From Jhaorihella thermophila (lineage in GTDB: Bacteria > Pseudomonadota > Alphaproteobacteria > Rhodobacterales > Rhodobacteraceae), in the NCBI RefSeq assembly GCF_900108275.1, contig NZ_FNVD01000010.1, forward strand, positions 58,126-122,125: DNA of 64,000 bases, given 5' to 3'. A program made the translations under genes and the position numbers. A model generated the notes under the pieces. That model saw nothing but the letters and a program-made list of their open reading frames with translations, was not told the DNA's origin and searched no databases. Below, in pieces: positions 8,826-17,571 of the stretch (positions within the stretch are counted from its first letter, which is position 1; each line of letters opens with the position of its first letter).

Positions 8826-9722
8826 TCAGGTGATCTCGTGCCCCGCAGCGCACAGGCGGCGGGCCAGTTCTTCGATATGGTCGGGTCCCACTTCGCAGCA
8901 GCCGCCGACGATGGTTGCGCCCTGCTCCACCCAGCCCAGCGCATGATCGGCATAGGTCGCGGGATCGAGGTCCGTGCGTTGTTCCAGCGCGTCCACGGTC
9001 GGGGCGTCCTTGAGGAAGTCCTCGGAAATGCGGGTGAAGCCATTGGCGTAGGCGCCGAAAGGTTTGCCGAGGGTCTTGAGGATGTCGAGCGCGGCAGGAA
9101 TGGCTTCGGGGCGGGAGCAGTTGATCAGCACCGCTTGCGGGTCGAACTCCGCGACCAGCGGCGCGATGTCCGTAAGCGGTTCGCCCGAGCGCAGGCGGGT
9201 GCCGTCGTCGTCATCCACGGTGAGGGAAAGCCAGACCGGCTTGGCGCAGTTGCGCGTGCCGCGCAGGGCGCCGAGGGCCTCCTGCACCAAGGAGACGGTT
9301 TCGATCAGGATGAGGTCCACCCGATCGGCCATCAGGGCGGTCAGTTCGGCGAATTTCGCGGCCGCGTCGTCCGGGTCGGGGTTGAGGTCGGGCCGGTAGG
9401 AGGCCAGAAGCGGCCCGAGCGAGCCCGCGATGCGTCCGCCGCCATGCGCGGCGCGGGCGCGTTCGGCCTGGGTCAGCGCGGTTTCCATCAGTTCGGGGAT
9501 CCGGTCCTCAAGCCCGCCCCGGGTCAGCCGGCTGCGGTGCAGCGCGTAGGTGTTGGTGGTCGCGATGGTCGCGCCCGCGCAGAAATAGGCGGCGTGCACC
9601 TCGCCCACCAGATCGGGGTGGTCGATCATCACCTGCGTGGACCACAGCGGCGTGGCGCGGTCGCCGCTGCGTTTCACGAGTTCCTGGCCGATGGAGCCGT
9701 CAAGAAGGGTGATCCGGGTCAT
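8826..9722 (-). CDS. Homocysteine S-methyltransferase family protein
   Basis: Zinc-dependent methyltransferase of the Pfam S-methyl_trans (betaine-homocysteine/MmuM) family. It would move a methyl group from a methylated donor to a thiol such as homocysteine. The 298-residue protein has the three zinc ligands: Cys202 in INCSRP, and Cys275 and Cys276 in VGGCCEVGP. GAGGATTGACCC precedes the start, and it begins 3 bp after the oxidoreductase stop, so the two are cotranscribed. Next to two demethylating flavoproteins, it may take the first methyl of a quaternary or S-methyl compound; this is inferred from context. The donor is unknown. Confidence 0.9.
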   Translation of the reverse strand: MTRITLLDGSIGQELVKRSGDRATPLWSTQVMIDHPDLVGEVHAAYFCAGATIATTNTYALHRSRLTRGGLEDRIPELMETALTQAERARAAHGGGRIAGSLGPLLASYRPDLNPDPDDAAAKFAELTALMADRVDLILIETVSLVQEALGALRGTRNCAKPVWLSLTVDDDDGTRLRSGEPLTDIAPLVAEFDPQAVLINCSRPEAIPAALDILKTLGKPFGAYANGFTRISEDFLKDAPTVDALEQRTDLDPATYADHALGWVEQGATIVGGCCEVGPDHIEELARRLCAAGHEIT

Positions 9723-9725
9723 GGG

Positions 9726-10793
9726 TCAATCCTCGGGCGGGATCAGGACGAGCTTGCCGGGGTAACGCTTGGCCTCGAAATCCGCCTGCGCGGCGTGGAT
9801 GTCCTGCAAGGGATAGGTCTGCGACACCAGCGGTTTCAGCCGACCCGCGTTGATCACGTCCACCAGCCGGGCAAAGACTTCGACCGGCTGGAAGGTGGAG
9901 CCATGCAGGGTCAGGTCCTTGAGATAGATGTCGCGCAGATCGCCCGTGACCATCGGCCCGGCGATGGCACCCGAGGCGGCGTAGTGGCCACCGGGACGAA
10001 GGGCGCGCAGAAGGTCCGCCCAGCGGTCGCCGCCCACCACGTCGATGACGCGGTGGAAGGTGTTTTCGGGCAGCGGATCGTCGCGCCCGATCACCTCGAC
10101 CGCGCCGGCCTGGCGCACCGCGTCGGCCTTGGAGGGTGCAGCGACGCCGGTCACATGCGCCCCCCGCAGGGTGCAGAGCTGCACCGCCGCCATGCCGACC
10201 CCGCCCGAGGCGCCGGTGACCAGAACGCGCTCGGCCGGTTGAACGCCTGCCTTGGTCACCAGCCCTTCGGCCGTGCCATAGGCGCAGGGCATGGCGCCCA
10301 GCTCCACGTCGCTCAGCGGCGCGACGGTGACGTCGTAAAGGTCGTCCTCGCGCATCAGGCAGTATTGGGCAAAGGCGCCGTCGATCTCGGACCCGATGAC
10401 GATGAAATGCAGCGGGTTGTCGGGCCGGGGGCGCGGCAGGCAGTTGGGCGAGATCACCCGCGCGCCGAGTTTCAGCCGAGAGGCGCCTTCGCCCAGTGCC
10501 ACCACATGGCCGCACAGATCGCCCCCCTGGATGCGCGGGAATTGCAGCGCGCCGGCCCAGCCGCCGGCATCGACCTCCGCGCCCTCGGCCTCGGCGGTGG
10601 AGGAGGTGACCTCGCGCGCATACCAGCCGATGCGGGTATTGATGTCGGTGTTGTTGATGCCGGCCGCCGCGACCTTGACCAGGACCGCGCCCCGGCCGGG
10701 GCGCGGCACCGGGATGTCGTCGCGCCAGACGAGTTTCTCCGGCCCTCCGTGGCCCGTCAGGACCACGCCGGACATGGTGTCAGGCAGTTTCAT
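9726..10793 (-). CDS. Zinc-type alcohol dehydrogenase-like / quinone oxidoreductase (MDR family)
   Basis: Medium-chain NAD(P)-dependent reductase/dehydrogenase, 355 residues. It has the GroES-like N-terminal half and a Rossmann half with VLVTGASGGVGMAAV. No clear structural-zinc cysteine cluster is seen, so it may be of the quinone oxidoreductase class. ATG at 10793 overlaps the upstream flavoprotein stop as ATGA, which suggests translational coupling. A 10-residue longer frame exists but would overlap more. Placed between two N-demethylase-like enzymes and a methyltransferase, it probably acts on a product of the same pathway. Substrate is not identifiable. Confidence 0.87.
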   Translation of the reverse strand: MKLPDTMSGVVLTGHGGPEKLVWRDDIPVPRPGRGAVLVKVAAAGINNTDINTRIGWYAREVTSSTAEAEGAEVDAGGWAGALQFPRIQGGDLCGHVVALGEGASRLKLGARVISPNCLPRPRPDNPLHFIVIGSEIDGAFAQYCLMREDDLYDVTVAPLSDVELGAMPCAYGTAEGLVTKAGVQPAERVLVTGASGGVGMAAVQLCTLRGAHVTGVAAPSKADAVRQAGAVEVIGRDDPLPENTFHRVIDVVGGDRWADLLRALRPGGHYAASGAIAGPMVTGDLRDIYLKDLTLHGSTFQPVEVFARLVDVINAGRLKPLVSQTYPLQDIHAAQADFEAKRYPGKLVLIPPED

Positions 10794-13237
10794 GCGCGAA
10801 TCCTTTCGTTCTTGGGATCCCACAGCGGCTGGTCGGGCTGGACCACCGCGCGGCGGCGTTCGCCGTAGATCTCGACCTCCACCTCGGTGCCGGGCTCAGT
10901 GAGGTCGCTGCGCAGCATGCCCAGCGCGATCGAGGCGTTCACCCGGTAGCCCCAAGCGCCGGAGGTGGTCTCGCCCACCACCTGCCCGTCATGCCAGATG
11001 GTGGACATGTAGGGCGCGTCCGCCTCGCCCGCATCCACGATCAGCGTGACGAACCGTTTCTTGACGCCCTGCTGCCTTTCGGCCAGCAGCGCCGCCTTGC
11101 CGGGGAAATCCTGCGGCTTGTCGAGCTTCACGAAACGGTCAAGCCCGCCCTCGAGCAGCGAGTAGTCGGTCGAGAGATCCCCTTTCCACGCGCGATAGCC
11201 CTTTTCGATCCGCAGGCTGTTCAGCGCCCACATGCCGAAGGGCCTGGCCCCGGCCTCCAGCACCGCGTCGTAGATCGCGGGGATGTCGGCGTTCTTCGCG
11301 TGAATCTCCCAGCCCAGTTCGCCGGCAAAGCTGACACGCGCCAGATGCACGTCGCGGCCCGCGACCTTGGCGGGCTGATGCGACAGCCACGGCAGGGTCA
11401 GGTCGGCGCCCTCCGAGATCTGCTGGAACAACTCGCGCGATTTCGGTCCCGTGACGATCAGCGTGTCGTAGTCGCTTGTGTGGTCGGTCAGCTCCAGCCC
11501 CTCGGCTAGGTTGTTCTTCAACAGCTCGAAATCGTGCCATTGCGCGGCGGCGGCCGTGATCAGGGTGAAATGATCCTCGCCGTGGCGCATCACGCTCATC
11601 TCGGTCAGGATCCGGCCGCGATCGTCGGGGAAATAGGCCAGGCTCATCCGGCCGACCTTGGGCAGGTTGCCCGCAATGCGGGTCAAAAGCCACTCTGCCG
11701 CCCCTGCCCCGGTCAGGTTGAAGCGCGAGAATCCCGGCAGGTCGAGCACGCCCACGCCGTCGCGGACGGCGAGCGCCTCCTCGCGAATGCGCGGCTCCCA
11801 CGGTCCGGAGCGGCCCCAAGTCTGGGTCGCTTCCTCGGAGGTGTCGTCGCCGGGGTGCGCGAACCAGTTGGCGCGCTCCCAGCCGTTGTAGGCGCCGAAT
11901 TGCGCGCCCAGCGCGGCCACCTTGTCATGCACGGGCGACACCTTCTTCGGCCGCCCCGCCGGCCATTCGTGCCAGGGGAAGTGCATGGCGTATTCGTGGC
12001 CATAGACCTCCATCCCCTTGGCCACGCAATAGTCGTGGTCGGTGTAGTCGGTGAACCGGCGCGGATCGACCGCCCACATGTCCCATTCGGTGTAGCCATC
12101 GACGATCCATTCGGCCAAGGTTTTGCCCGCGCCGCCGCCCTGGGCGATGCCGAATGTGAACACGCAGGCCTCGAAGGCATTGGGCACGCCGGGCATCGGG
12201 CCGATCAGCGGGTTGCCGTCGGGGGCGTACGGGATCGGGCCGTTGATCACGCGGGAAATGCCCGAGCTGCCCAGCAGCGGCACACGCTCCATCGCGTCGG
12301 CGACGATGTCCTCGATCCGGTCCAGATCGTCGTTCCACAGCTGGAAGCTGAAATCGTCCGGCATCGGGTCGTCCGGCGTCACCCAATGCGCGCGGCAGTT
12401 GGGCTCATAGGGGCCGAGGTTGAAGCCGTTCTTCTCCTGCCGAAGGTAGTAGGACACGTCCACGTCGCGCAGCAGCGGCAGCTTGCCCCCGTGTTCCTTG
12501 GACCAGGCCTCGATCTCGGGGATTTCCTCCGACAGAAGATACTGGTGGCTCATCACCATCATCGGCACGGTGCGCCCGCCGAAGGGCTTGAACATCTCGC
12601 CCACGCGCTGGGCGTAGTAGCCGGCGGCGTTCACGACGTATTCACAGCGGATATCACCCTTTTCCGTATGCACGATCCATTCGCCGTTTTCGCGGTCGAT
12701 GCCGGTGACGGGGGTGAACCGCAAAATCCGCGCGCCCATATCGCGCGCGCCCTTGGCCAGCGCCTGGGTCAGCTGCGCGGGGTCGATATCGCCGTCGCAG
12801 GGGTCGTAGAGCGAGCCCACGAGGTCATGGGTTTCAAGGAACGGATAGCGCGCCTTGGTTTCGGCCGGATCGAGGATCTCGATGTCGATCCCCTGATAGC
12901 GGCCCATTCCGGCGGCACGTTCGAATTCCTGCATCCGTTCGCGCGAATGCGCCAGCCGCAGCGACCCGGTGACGTGGTAGTTCATCGGGTAATCGACCTC
13001 GTCGGCCAACCGCGAATAGAGTTCGGTCGAATAGCGCTGCATGTTCATGATCGACCACGAGGTGCTGAAGGTGGGCACGTTGCCCGCCGCGTGCCAGGTC
13101 GATCCGGCGGTCAGTTCGTTCTTTTCCAGCAGAACACAGTCGGTCCAGCCCTTCTTGGCCAGGTGATACAGCGACGACGTGCCGACGACACCGCCACCGA
13201 TGATGACGACACGGGCCGTGGTTGGGAAATCGGGCAT
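10790..13237 (-). CDS. FAD-dependent oxidoreductase with GcvT domain (dimethylglycine/sarcosine dehydrogenase-like)
   Basis: Second protein of the same two-domain type as 6237-8687, 815 residues. Seen: FAD motif VVIIGGGVVG (10-19), covalent-flavin signature GSTWHAAG with His49, and a C-terminal GcvT/tetrahydrofolate module with FAGELGWEIH. The two paralogues differ widely outside the motifs, so they probably act on different N-methyl substrates or on successive demethylation steps. It is the first enzyme gene after the XRE-cupin regulator (74 bp gap). It is coupled to the downstream oxidoreductase by a 4-base overlap. Expected to be cytoplasmic and to need an electron acceptor such as ETF or oxygen. 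Confidence 0.9.
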   Translation of the reverse strand: MPDFPTTARVVIIGGGVVGTSSLYHLAKKGWTDCVLLEKNELTAGSTWHAAGNVPTFSTSWSIMNMQRYSTELYSRLADEVDYPMNYHVTGSLRLAHSRERMQEFERAAGMGRYQGIDIEILDPAETKARYPFLETHDLVGSLYDPCDGDIDPAQLTQALAKGARDMGARILRFTPVTGIDRENGEWIVHTEKGDIRCEYVVNAAGYYAQRVGEMFKPFGGRTVPMMVMSHQYLLSEEIPEIEAWSKEHGGKLPLLRDVDVSYYLRQEKNGFNLGPYEPNCRAHWVTPDDPMPDDFSFQLWNDDLDRIEDIVADAMERVPLLGSSGISRVINGPIPYAPDGNPLIGPMPGVPNAFEACVFTFGIAQGGGAGKTLAEWIVDGYTEWDMWAVDPRRFTDYTDHDYCVAKGMEVYGHEYAMHFPWHEWPAGRPKKVSPVHDKVAALGAQFGAYNGWERANWFAHPGDDTSEEATQTWGRSGPWEPRIREEALAVRDGVGVLDLPGFSRFNLTGAGAAEWLLTRIAGNLPKVGRMSLAYFPDDRGRILTEMSVMRHGEDHFTLITAAAAQWHDFELLKNNLAEGLELTDHTSDYDTLIVTGPKSRELFQQISEGADLTLPWLSHQPAKVAGRDVHLARVSFAGELGWEIHAKNADIPAIYDAVLEAGARPFGMWALNSLRIEKGYRAWKGDLSTDYSLLEGGLDRFVKLDKPQDFPGKAALLAERQQGVKKRFVTLIVDAGEADAPYMSTIWHDGQVVGETTSGAWGYRVNASIALGMLRSDLTEPGTEVEVEIYGERRRAVVQPDQPLWDPKNERIRA

Positions 13238-13311
13238 GGGGTTTGCTCCTGTCGTTATGTCGAGCGCCGGGGCGCGGTGTCTGGGATCGGGCGGACCAAG
13301 GCGGGCCTACG

Positions 13312-13875
13312 TCAATAGACCGGCGGGGCGATCACCCAGATCGCCACGGCCGGTTCGTCATAGGGGTTGGCCCAGCGGAACGGTTCTCCGCGGATGCGGA
13401 AACTGTCGCCGGGATGGATGGTGAAGGCGCGGCCGGCGATGTCCAGATCCAGCCGGCCCGAGATCAGATAGCCCACCTCCTGCGTCGGACGCATCACCGG
13501 TTTGGCGATACGGCTGCCGGGGGCAAAAGTGGAATGCACCATCTCGAAATCGTCGGTCAGGTCGGGCGACAGAAGTTCCTCGGTCAGCCCGGCCTTGTCA
13601 TGTCCGATCGGGCGCCGGGCGTGCCCGCGCACCACATGGCCGGCCTCGTCGCCCGGCGGGGGCGCGGCCAGCATGGTGATCGGCACGTCGAGGATTTCGG
13701 CGAACCGGCGCAGATCCGCCAGCGACGGTTCGGACAGGTCGCGTTCGACCTGGCTCAGCCAGCCGACCGAGCGGTCAAGCCGCGCGGCAAGGTCGGCGAG
13801 CGTGAGACCGCGCGCCTTGCGCAGCGCGCGAAGGTCCGCGCCAAGCGTCCGGGCCGTTGCTGCGGTCTGATCCAC
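13312..13875 (-). CDS. XRE-family transcriptional regulator with C-terminal cupin domain
   Basis: DNA-binding regulator, 187 residues. The helix-turn-helix covers about 15-68 (LRALRKARGLTLADLAARLD, then SVGWLSQVERDLSEPSLADL). A cupin sensor domain covers about 105-185 with EVGYLISGRLDLDI and HPGDSFRI. Members often control catabolic operons for amines or amino acids, with a small ligand bound in the cupin. It is GTG-started at 13875 with GAGGAAGCGAC before it. It heads the demethylase operon and has a GTGAAA/TTTCAC operator cluster immediately upstream, suggesting autoregulation and control of the operon. Confidence 0.92.
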   Translation of the reverse strand: MDQTAATARTLGADLRALRKARGLTLADLAARLDRSVGWLSQVERDLSEPSLADLRRFAEILDVPITMLAAPPPGDEAGHVVRGHARRPIGHDKAGLTEELLSPDLTDDFEMVHSTFAPGSRIAKPVMRPTQEVGYLISGRLDLDIAGRAFTIHPGDSFRIRGEPFRWANPYDEPAVAIWVIAPPVY

Positions 13876-13887
13876 CGTCGCTTCCTC

Positions 13888-13951
13888 GTGAAATTCTCCC
13901 CTCGAGTTTCACGATTCTCCGAATCGGTGAAAAATCCAAGACTTTTTTCAC
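13888..13951. promoter_or_regulatory. Candidate operator cluster of the XRE-cupin regulator
   Basis: The 83-bp gap before the regulator holds a GTGAAA (13888-13893) facing TTTCAC (13907-13912). That TTTCAC also faces a second GTGAAA (13927-13932) across a near-perfect palindrome with a CGATTC-TCC-GAATCG core. A further TTTCAC lies at 13946-13951. Such overlapping inverted repeats are what a dimeric HTH regulator would bind. The link to the adjacent regulator is inference. Confidence 0.55.
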
Positions 13952-13958
13952 GGGGACG

Positions 13959-14411
13959 TCACAATCGACCGAAGACGTCCCGCAGGATCGCATCCAGCGC
14001 CGCGGCGTCCTCTTGCGTGAAGGCGTCCGGCCGGTCGCTGTCGATGTCGAGCACCCCGATCACCTCTCCGGCTCGATTGCGCACCGGGATCACCAGTTCC
14101 GACCGGGTGGACGAAGCGCAGGCGATATGACCGGGAAAGGCATCCACATCGGGCACCAGCTGGATCTGGCCGGTCCGTGCTGCCGCCCCGCAGACGCCGC
14201 GATCGAACGGAATGACGAGACAGCCATGCCCGCCCTGATAGGGGCCGATCCTCAGGATGCCGGGTTCGGTAACGCGATAAAAACCTGTCCAGTCGAACCG
14301 ATCATCGGCATGGTGGATCTCGCAGGCGATGGTCGCCATCAGCGCCACCGCGTCGGTTTCGCCGTCGGTCAGCGCCGCAACGGTCGCGGCAAGAGTGGAA
14401 TAGTCAACCAT
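13959..14411 (-). CDS. msrC: Free methionine-(R)-sulfoxide reductase (GAF domain)
   Basis: Reduces free L-methionine-(R)-sulfoxide, a product of oxidative damage, in the cytoplasm. The 150-residue GAF protein carries the three fRMsr cysteines: Cys64 in GHGCLVIPF, Cys74 in RGVCGAAA, and Cys98 in GHIACASSTRSE. Their spacing (10 and 24 residues) equals that of E. coli fRMsr. It lies upstream of the XRE-cupin regulator on the same strand and is divergent from the STAS gene across 130 bp. It might share a transcript with the regulator, but the operator cluster between them argues for a separate promoter there. Confidence 0.93.
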   Translation of the reverse strand: MVDYSTLAATVAALTDGETDAVALMATIACEIHHADDRFDWTGFYRVTEPGILRIGPYQGGHGCLVIPFDRGVCGAAARTGQIQLVPDVDAFPGHIACASSTRSELVIPVRNRAGEVIGVLDIDSDRPDAFTQEDAAALDAILRDVFGRL

Positions 14412-14541
14412 GATGCGCCCCCTTTTTCATCCTTCTGCCTGTCCGGGGCAGGGGCGGCAAGGGGGCAGGCGCGGGCTCACCGGATGGTAACCTTTTGCGC
14501 CCTACCCTTCCCGCACCGGACTGGAAATTGCGGATACACAC

Positions 14542-14880
14542 ATGGAACTGAGCAGCGAAGATACCGCACAGGCGCGAATCATCACCGTCCACGCCGATCG
14601 CATCGACGCGGCCGGCGCCATCGAGTTCAAGGAAAAGATGCGATCGGCCGTCGACGAAGGACCGGAGCGGGTGGTTCTGGACCTCACTTCGGTCGATTTC
14701 ATCGACTCCAGCGGCCTGGGCGCGATCGTGGCCACGATGAAGATGCTGGGACAGGGGCGGCGGCTGGATCTCGCGGGGCTGACGCCTTTGGTGGAAAAGG
14801 TCTTTCGTCTGACCCGTATGGACACGATATTTCGACTGTATCCCGACCGAGAGACCGCCTTGGCCGTGACGTCCGAGTGA
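14542..14880 (+). CDS. STAS-domain anti-anti-sigma factor
   Basis: Small cytoplasmic partner-switching protein, 112 residues, of the SpoIIAA/RsbV type. The phosphorylatable serine is Ser56 in VDFIDSSGLGAI. When unphosphorylated it would bind and titrate the anti-sigma kinase; phosphorylation by that kinase breaks the complex. The kinase is encoded immediately downstream with a 4-base overlap, so equimolar, coupled synthesis is expected. No PP2C phosphatase or sigma factor is nearby, so input and target of the switch are unknown. Confidence 0.92.
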   Translation: MELSSEDTAQARIITVHADRIDAAGAIEFKEKMRSAVDEGPERVVLDLTSVDFIDSSGLGAIVATMKMLGQGRRLDLAGLTPLVEKVFRLTRMDTIFRLYPDRETALAVTSE

Positions 14881-15341
14881 ACAGCGCTGCCCGCGTGAGA
14901 CAGGATTCCGATTCCCGGCGTCATGCCCGGTTCGCGCTGCGGATCGAGGCGTCCGAGATCAACACGCGATCGGTTGTCCAGTCCGTTTGCGGTCGGTTGA
15001 GACTCGCAGGGGTGGCGCCTCTGCGCGCGGGCGACATCGAGATCGTTCTGGCGGAAGCGATCAACAACGTCGTCGAACACGCCTATGGCCAGTCCGAGCC
15101 TGGGCCGATCCACATTTCCTGCAGTCTGCGGAACGATCGGCTGGACATACGGATCAACGATGAAGGCCGTCCCCTGCCCGACGAACGCCTGCCACCGGGG
15201 CGCGTTGCGGATGTGGATGTCCCGCTCAACGATCTGCCCGAAGGCGGTTTCGGCTGGTTCCTGATCAGGTCTCTGGCCACCGAGGTTCGCTATGACCGGT
15301 GCGGAACCCGCAATCAGCTGTCACTGCGGTTCAAGGTATGA
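14877..15341 (+). CDS. Anti-sigma factor serine kinase / HATPase domain protein (RsbW-like)
   Basis: GHKL-fold ATPase of the RsbW/SpoIIAB class, 154 residues. It would phosphorylate the upstream STAS protein or hold a sigma factor or other target. Seen: N-box with Glu60 and Asn64 in EAINNVVEHAY, G1 motif INDEGRP (93-99) and G2 region GGFGWFLIRS (123-132). GTG start at 14877 overlaps the STAS stop as GTGA; an ATG-started alternative is not available in this frame. Rhodobacterales have no SigB, so the target may be another response pathway. Confidence 0.88.
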   Translation: MNSAARVRQDSDSRRHARFALRIEASEINTRSVVQSVCGRLRLAGVAPLRAGDIEIVLAEAINNVVEHAYGQSEPGPIHISCSLRNDRLDIRINDEGRPLPDERLPPGRVADVDVPLNDLPEGGFGWFLIRSLATEVRYDRCGTRNQLSLRFKV

Positions 15342-15569
15342 AATCGAGCCTTGCCCCGAAACCGCCCCAATCCTCTCAAACTCGCGCCCGAATCCGGCAG
15401 CACAACAACAGTGTAGCTGCATATGGCTTCCCTCGGCGCCGCGTTTTTGATAGCCCCCACCCAGTGCGCGGCGTCGAGGCCTTTCCCCAAAAAATCAATC
15501 CCCTGCCCGTTGGCTTTCCATCGGACGCAGCCTAATCTCCGCCCGAAACGACAGGGAGACGAGGCAGAG

Positions 15570-17147
15570 ATGCGCGATTTTCATTTGCCCGGGCGATCCG
15601 AGGTGCTGGCCCTGAACGGCATGTGCGCCACGTCGCATCCGCTGGCGGCGCAGGTGGCGGTGGACATCATGAAACGGGGCGGCAACGCAATGGACGCGGC
15701 AATCGGCGCGGCGGTGCTGCTGGGCGTGTGCGAACCGCACATGACCGGGATCGGTGGCGACTGCTTCGTGCTCTACACCCTGCCGGGCAGCGACACGGTC
15801 CATGCCCTGAACGGATCCGGCCGCGCCCCCGCGGCAGCCAGCGCCGAGGCGCTGCGCGCGGCGGGCGAGGACACCGTCCCCCCCGACAGCCCCCACGCGG
15901 TGACGATTCCCGGCGCGGTGGATGCCCTTTGCCATCTGGCCGAAACGGTCGGCCGCATCGGGTTGGACGCGATCCTGGCCCCGGCGATCCATTACGCCGA
16001 AGAGGGCGTGCCCGTCGCCCCGCGCGTCGCTTTCGACTGGGCAACGGCGTCCGCGGTGTTGCAGGGCGCGGCACGAGATTTCTATCTGCTGGACGGCGAG
16101 GCGCCGCGAACGGGGCAGGTTTTCCGCACGCCGGGGCAGGCCGAAGTCCTGCGGCGCATCGCTCGCGACGGGCGCGACGCCTTTTATGCCGGCGAGGTCG
16201 CCGAGGACATGGTCGCGTCGCTGCGGGCGCTCGGCGGCGTGCACTCGCTGGAGGATTTCGCGGCCACGCGCTGCGTGGCGACCGAACCGGTGAGCGGCCG
16301 CTACAAGGCCGCGGAGCTGCTGGAGCATCCGCCCAACGGCCAGGGCGCAACGGCGATCCTTCTGCTCAACATCCTCGGCCATTTCGACATTGCCGACATG
16401 GATCCATTTGGCGCCACCCGCGCCCATGTCGAGGCCGAAGCGGCCAAGCTGGCCTATGACGCGCGCAATCGTTTCATCGCCGATCCCGATCACACCGCCC
16501 GGCTGGACCACATGCTGGCCCCGGAAACGGCCGCACGGCTGGCCGCGCTGATCGACCTGGACCGCGTCATGCCCGCCGCCGCGCCGTTGACCGAAGCGGT
16601 GCATAAGGACACGGTCTATGTGACTACGGCCGACCGGGACGGGATGGCGGTATCGCTGATCTATTCGATCTACCACGGATTCGGCTCGGGCATCGCGTCG
16701 GAAAAATTCGGCATCCTGCTGCAGAACCGCGGCGCCGGCTTCACGCTCGAACCCGGCCACCCCAACGAGCTGGCCGGCGGCAAGCGTCCGATGCACACCA
16801 TCATCCCCGGAATGTTGCGAGAAGCGGACGGCAGCGTCATGCCCTTTGGCGTGATGGGCGGCGCCTACCAGCCCACCGGGCATGCCCGCGTGGTGTCGAA
16901 CCTGCGTGATTTCGGCATGGACCTTCAGGCCGCCATCGACGCGCCGCGATCCTTTGCCGATGCGGGCGAGCTGCGGGTCGAGCGGGGCTATTCCGATGCG
17001 GTGCGGCAGGAATTGGCCGACAAGGGGCACAATGTCGTGGTGCCGGACGGTCCGCTGGGCGGCGGTCAGGCGATCAGGATCCGCCCCGATGGCGTGATGA
17101 TCGGGGCGAGCGATCCGCGCAAGGACGGCTGCGCATTGGGATACTGA
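15570..17147 (+). CDS. Gamma-glutamyltransferase family protein
   Basis: Ntn-hydrolase of the gamma-glutamyltranspeptidase family, 525 residues. It is made as one chain that cleaves itself. The nucleophile and cleavage site is most likely Thr348 in AVHKDTVYVTTADRDG, followed by AVSLIYSIYHGFGSGI, as in the subgroup lacking the TTHYSV form. The N-terminal half contains KRGGNAMDAAIGAAV and MTGIGGDCF. No signal peptide is evident, so it is probably cytoplasmic and may act as a gamma-glutamyl amide or cephalosporin-acylase-like hydrolase rather than a periplasmic GGT. ATG at 15570 follows GGGAGACGAGGCAGAG. The 228 bp upstream shows no clear element. Confidence 0.9.
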   Translation: MRDFHLPGRSEVLALNGMCATSHPLAAQVAVDIMKRGGNAMDAAIGAAVLLGVCEPHMTGIGGDCFVLYTLPGSDTVHALNGSGRAPAAASAEALRAAGEDTVPPDSPHAVTIPGAVDALCHLAETVGRIGLDAILAPAIHYAEEGVPVAPRVAFDWATASAVLQGAARDFYLLDGEAPRTGQVFRTPGQAEVLRRIARDGRDAFYAGEVAEDMVASLRALGGVHSLEDFAATRCVATEPVSGRYKAAELLEHPPNGQGATAILLLNILGHFDIADMDPFGATRAHVEAEAAKLAYDARNRFIADPDHTARLDHMLAPETAARLAALIDLDRVMPAAAPLTEAVHKDTVYVTTADRDGMAVSLIYSIYHGFGSGIASEKFGILLQNRGAGFTLEPGHPNELAGGKRPMHTIIPGMLREADGSVMPFGVMGGAYQPTGHARVVSNLRDFGMDLQAAIDAPRSFADAGELRVERGYSDAVRQELADKGHNVVVPDGPLGGGQAIRIRPDGVMIGASDPRKDGCALGY

Positions 17148-17160
17148 CCCGGGCCCGGTT

Positions 17161-17487
17161 TCAGTTCAGCGGGTATTGCAGCGTGTAGCAGCCATCACGG
17201 AAGGTTCCGAATATGTCGGGGACGTCGGGATGTTCCACCGGCTCCCCGGAGTAGTCCGCGATCAGGTTCTGTTCGGACACATAGGCGACGTAGAAGCTTT
17301 GGTCGTTCTCGGCGAGCAGATGGTAGAACGGCTGCTCCTTCGAAGGGCGGCTGTCCTCGGGGATCGCCTCGTACCATTCCTCGGTGTTCGAGAATTCGGG
17401 GTCAACGTCGAAAATCACCCCGCGAAACGGGTGCTTCCTGTGCCGGACCACCTGGCCCAGGTGATATTTCGCAAATTTCTTAAGCAT
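17161..17487 (-). CDS. hspQ: Heat shock protein HspQ (YccV-like hemimethylated-DNA-binding fold)
   Basis: Small cytoplasmic protein, 108 residues. In enterobacteria HspQ acts as a Lon specificity enhancer and binds hemimethylated DNA. Family features include KYHLGQVVRHRKHPFRGVIF at residues 6-25, DPEFSNTEEWYEAIP and QPFYHLLAENDQSFYVAYVS. ATG at 17487 begins the conserved region; the open frame further upstream is non-coding antisense to the AEC permease. It is convergent with the gamma-glutamyltransferase (14 bp between stops). Confidence 0.92.
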   Translation of the reverse strand: MLKKFAKYHLGQVVRHRKHPFRGVIFDVDPEFSNTEEWYEAIPEDSRPSKEQPFYHLLAENDQSFYVAYVSEQNLIADYSGEPVEHPDVPDIFGTFRDGCYTLQYPLN

Positions 17488-17499
17488 GGTCTTGCAGCC

Positions 17500-17527
17500 C
17501 CTATGCTTTGAAAGTAGCCGGTTCAAG
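17500..17527 (-). promoter_or_regulatory. Candidate heat-shock (sigma-32 type) promoter of hspQ
   Basis: Reading the minus strand, CTTGAA lies 16 bases before CATAGG, 12 bases upstream of the hspQ start. CTTGAA is the -35 element of alphaproteobacterial RpoH promoters; the -10 match is weaker. It agrees with the heat-shock function of the gene. Confidence 0.4.
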
Positions 17528-17571
17528 CCCTTCTTGTCCAACAATCGCGGCATTTTTCGGGGAAACAGACT

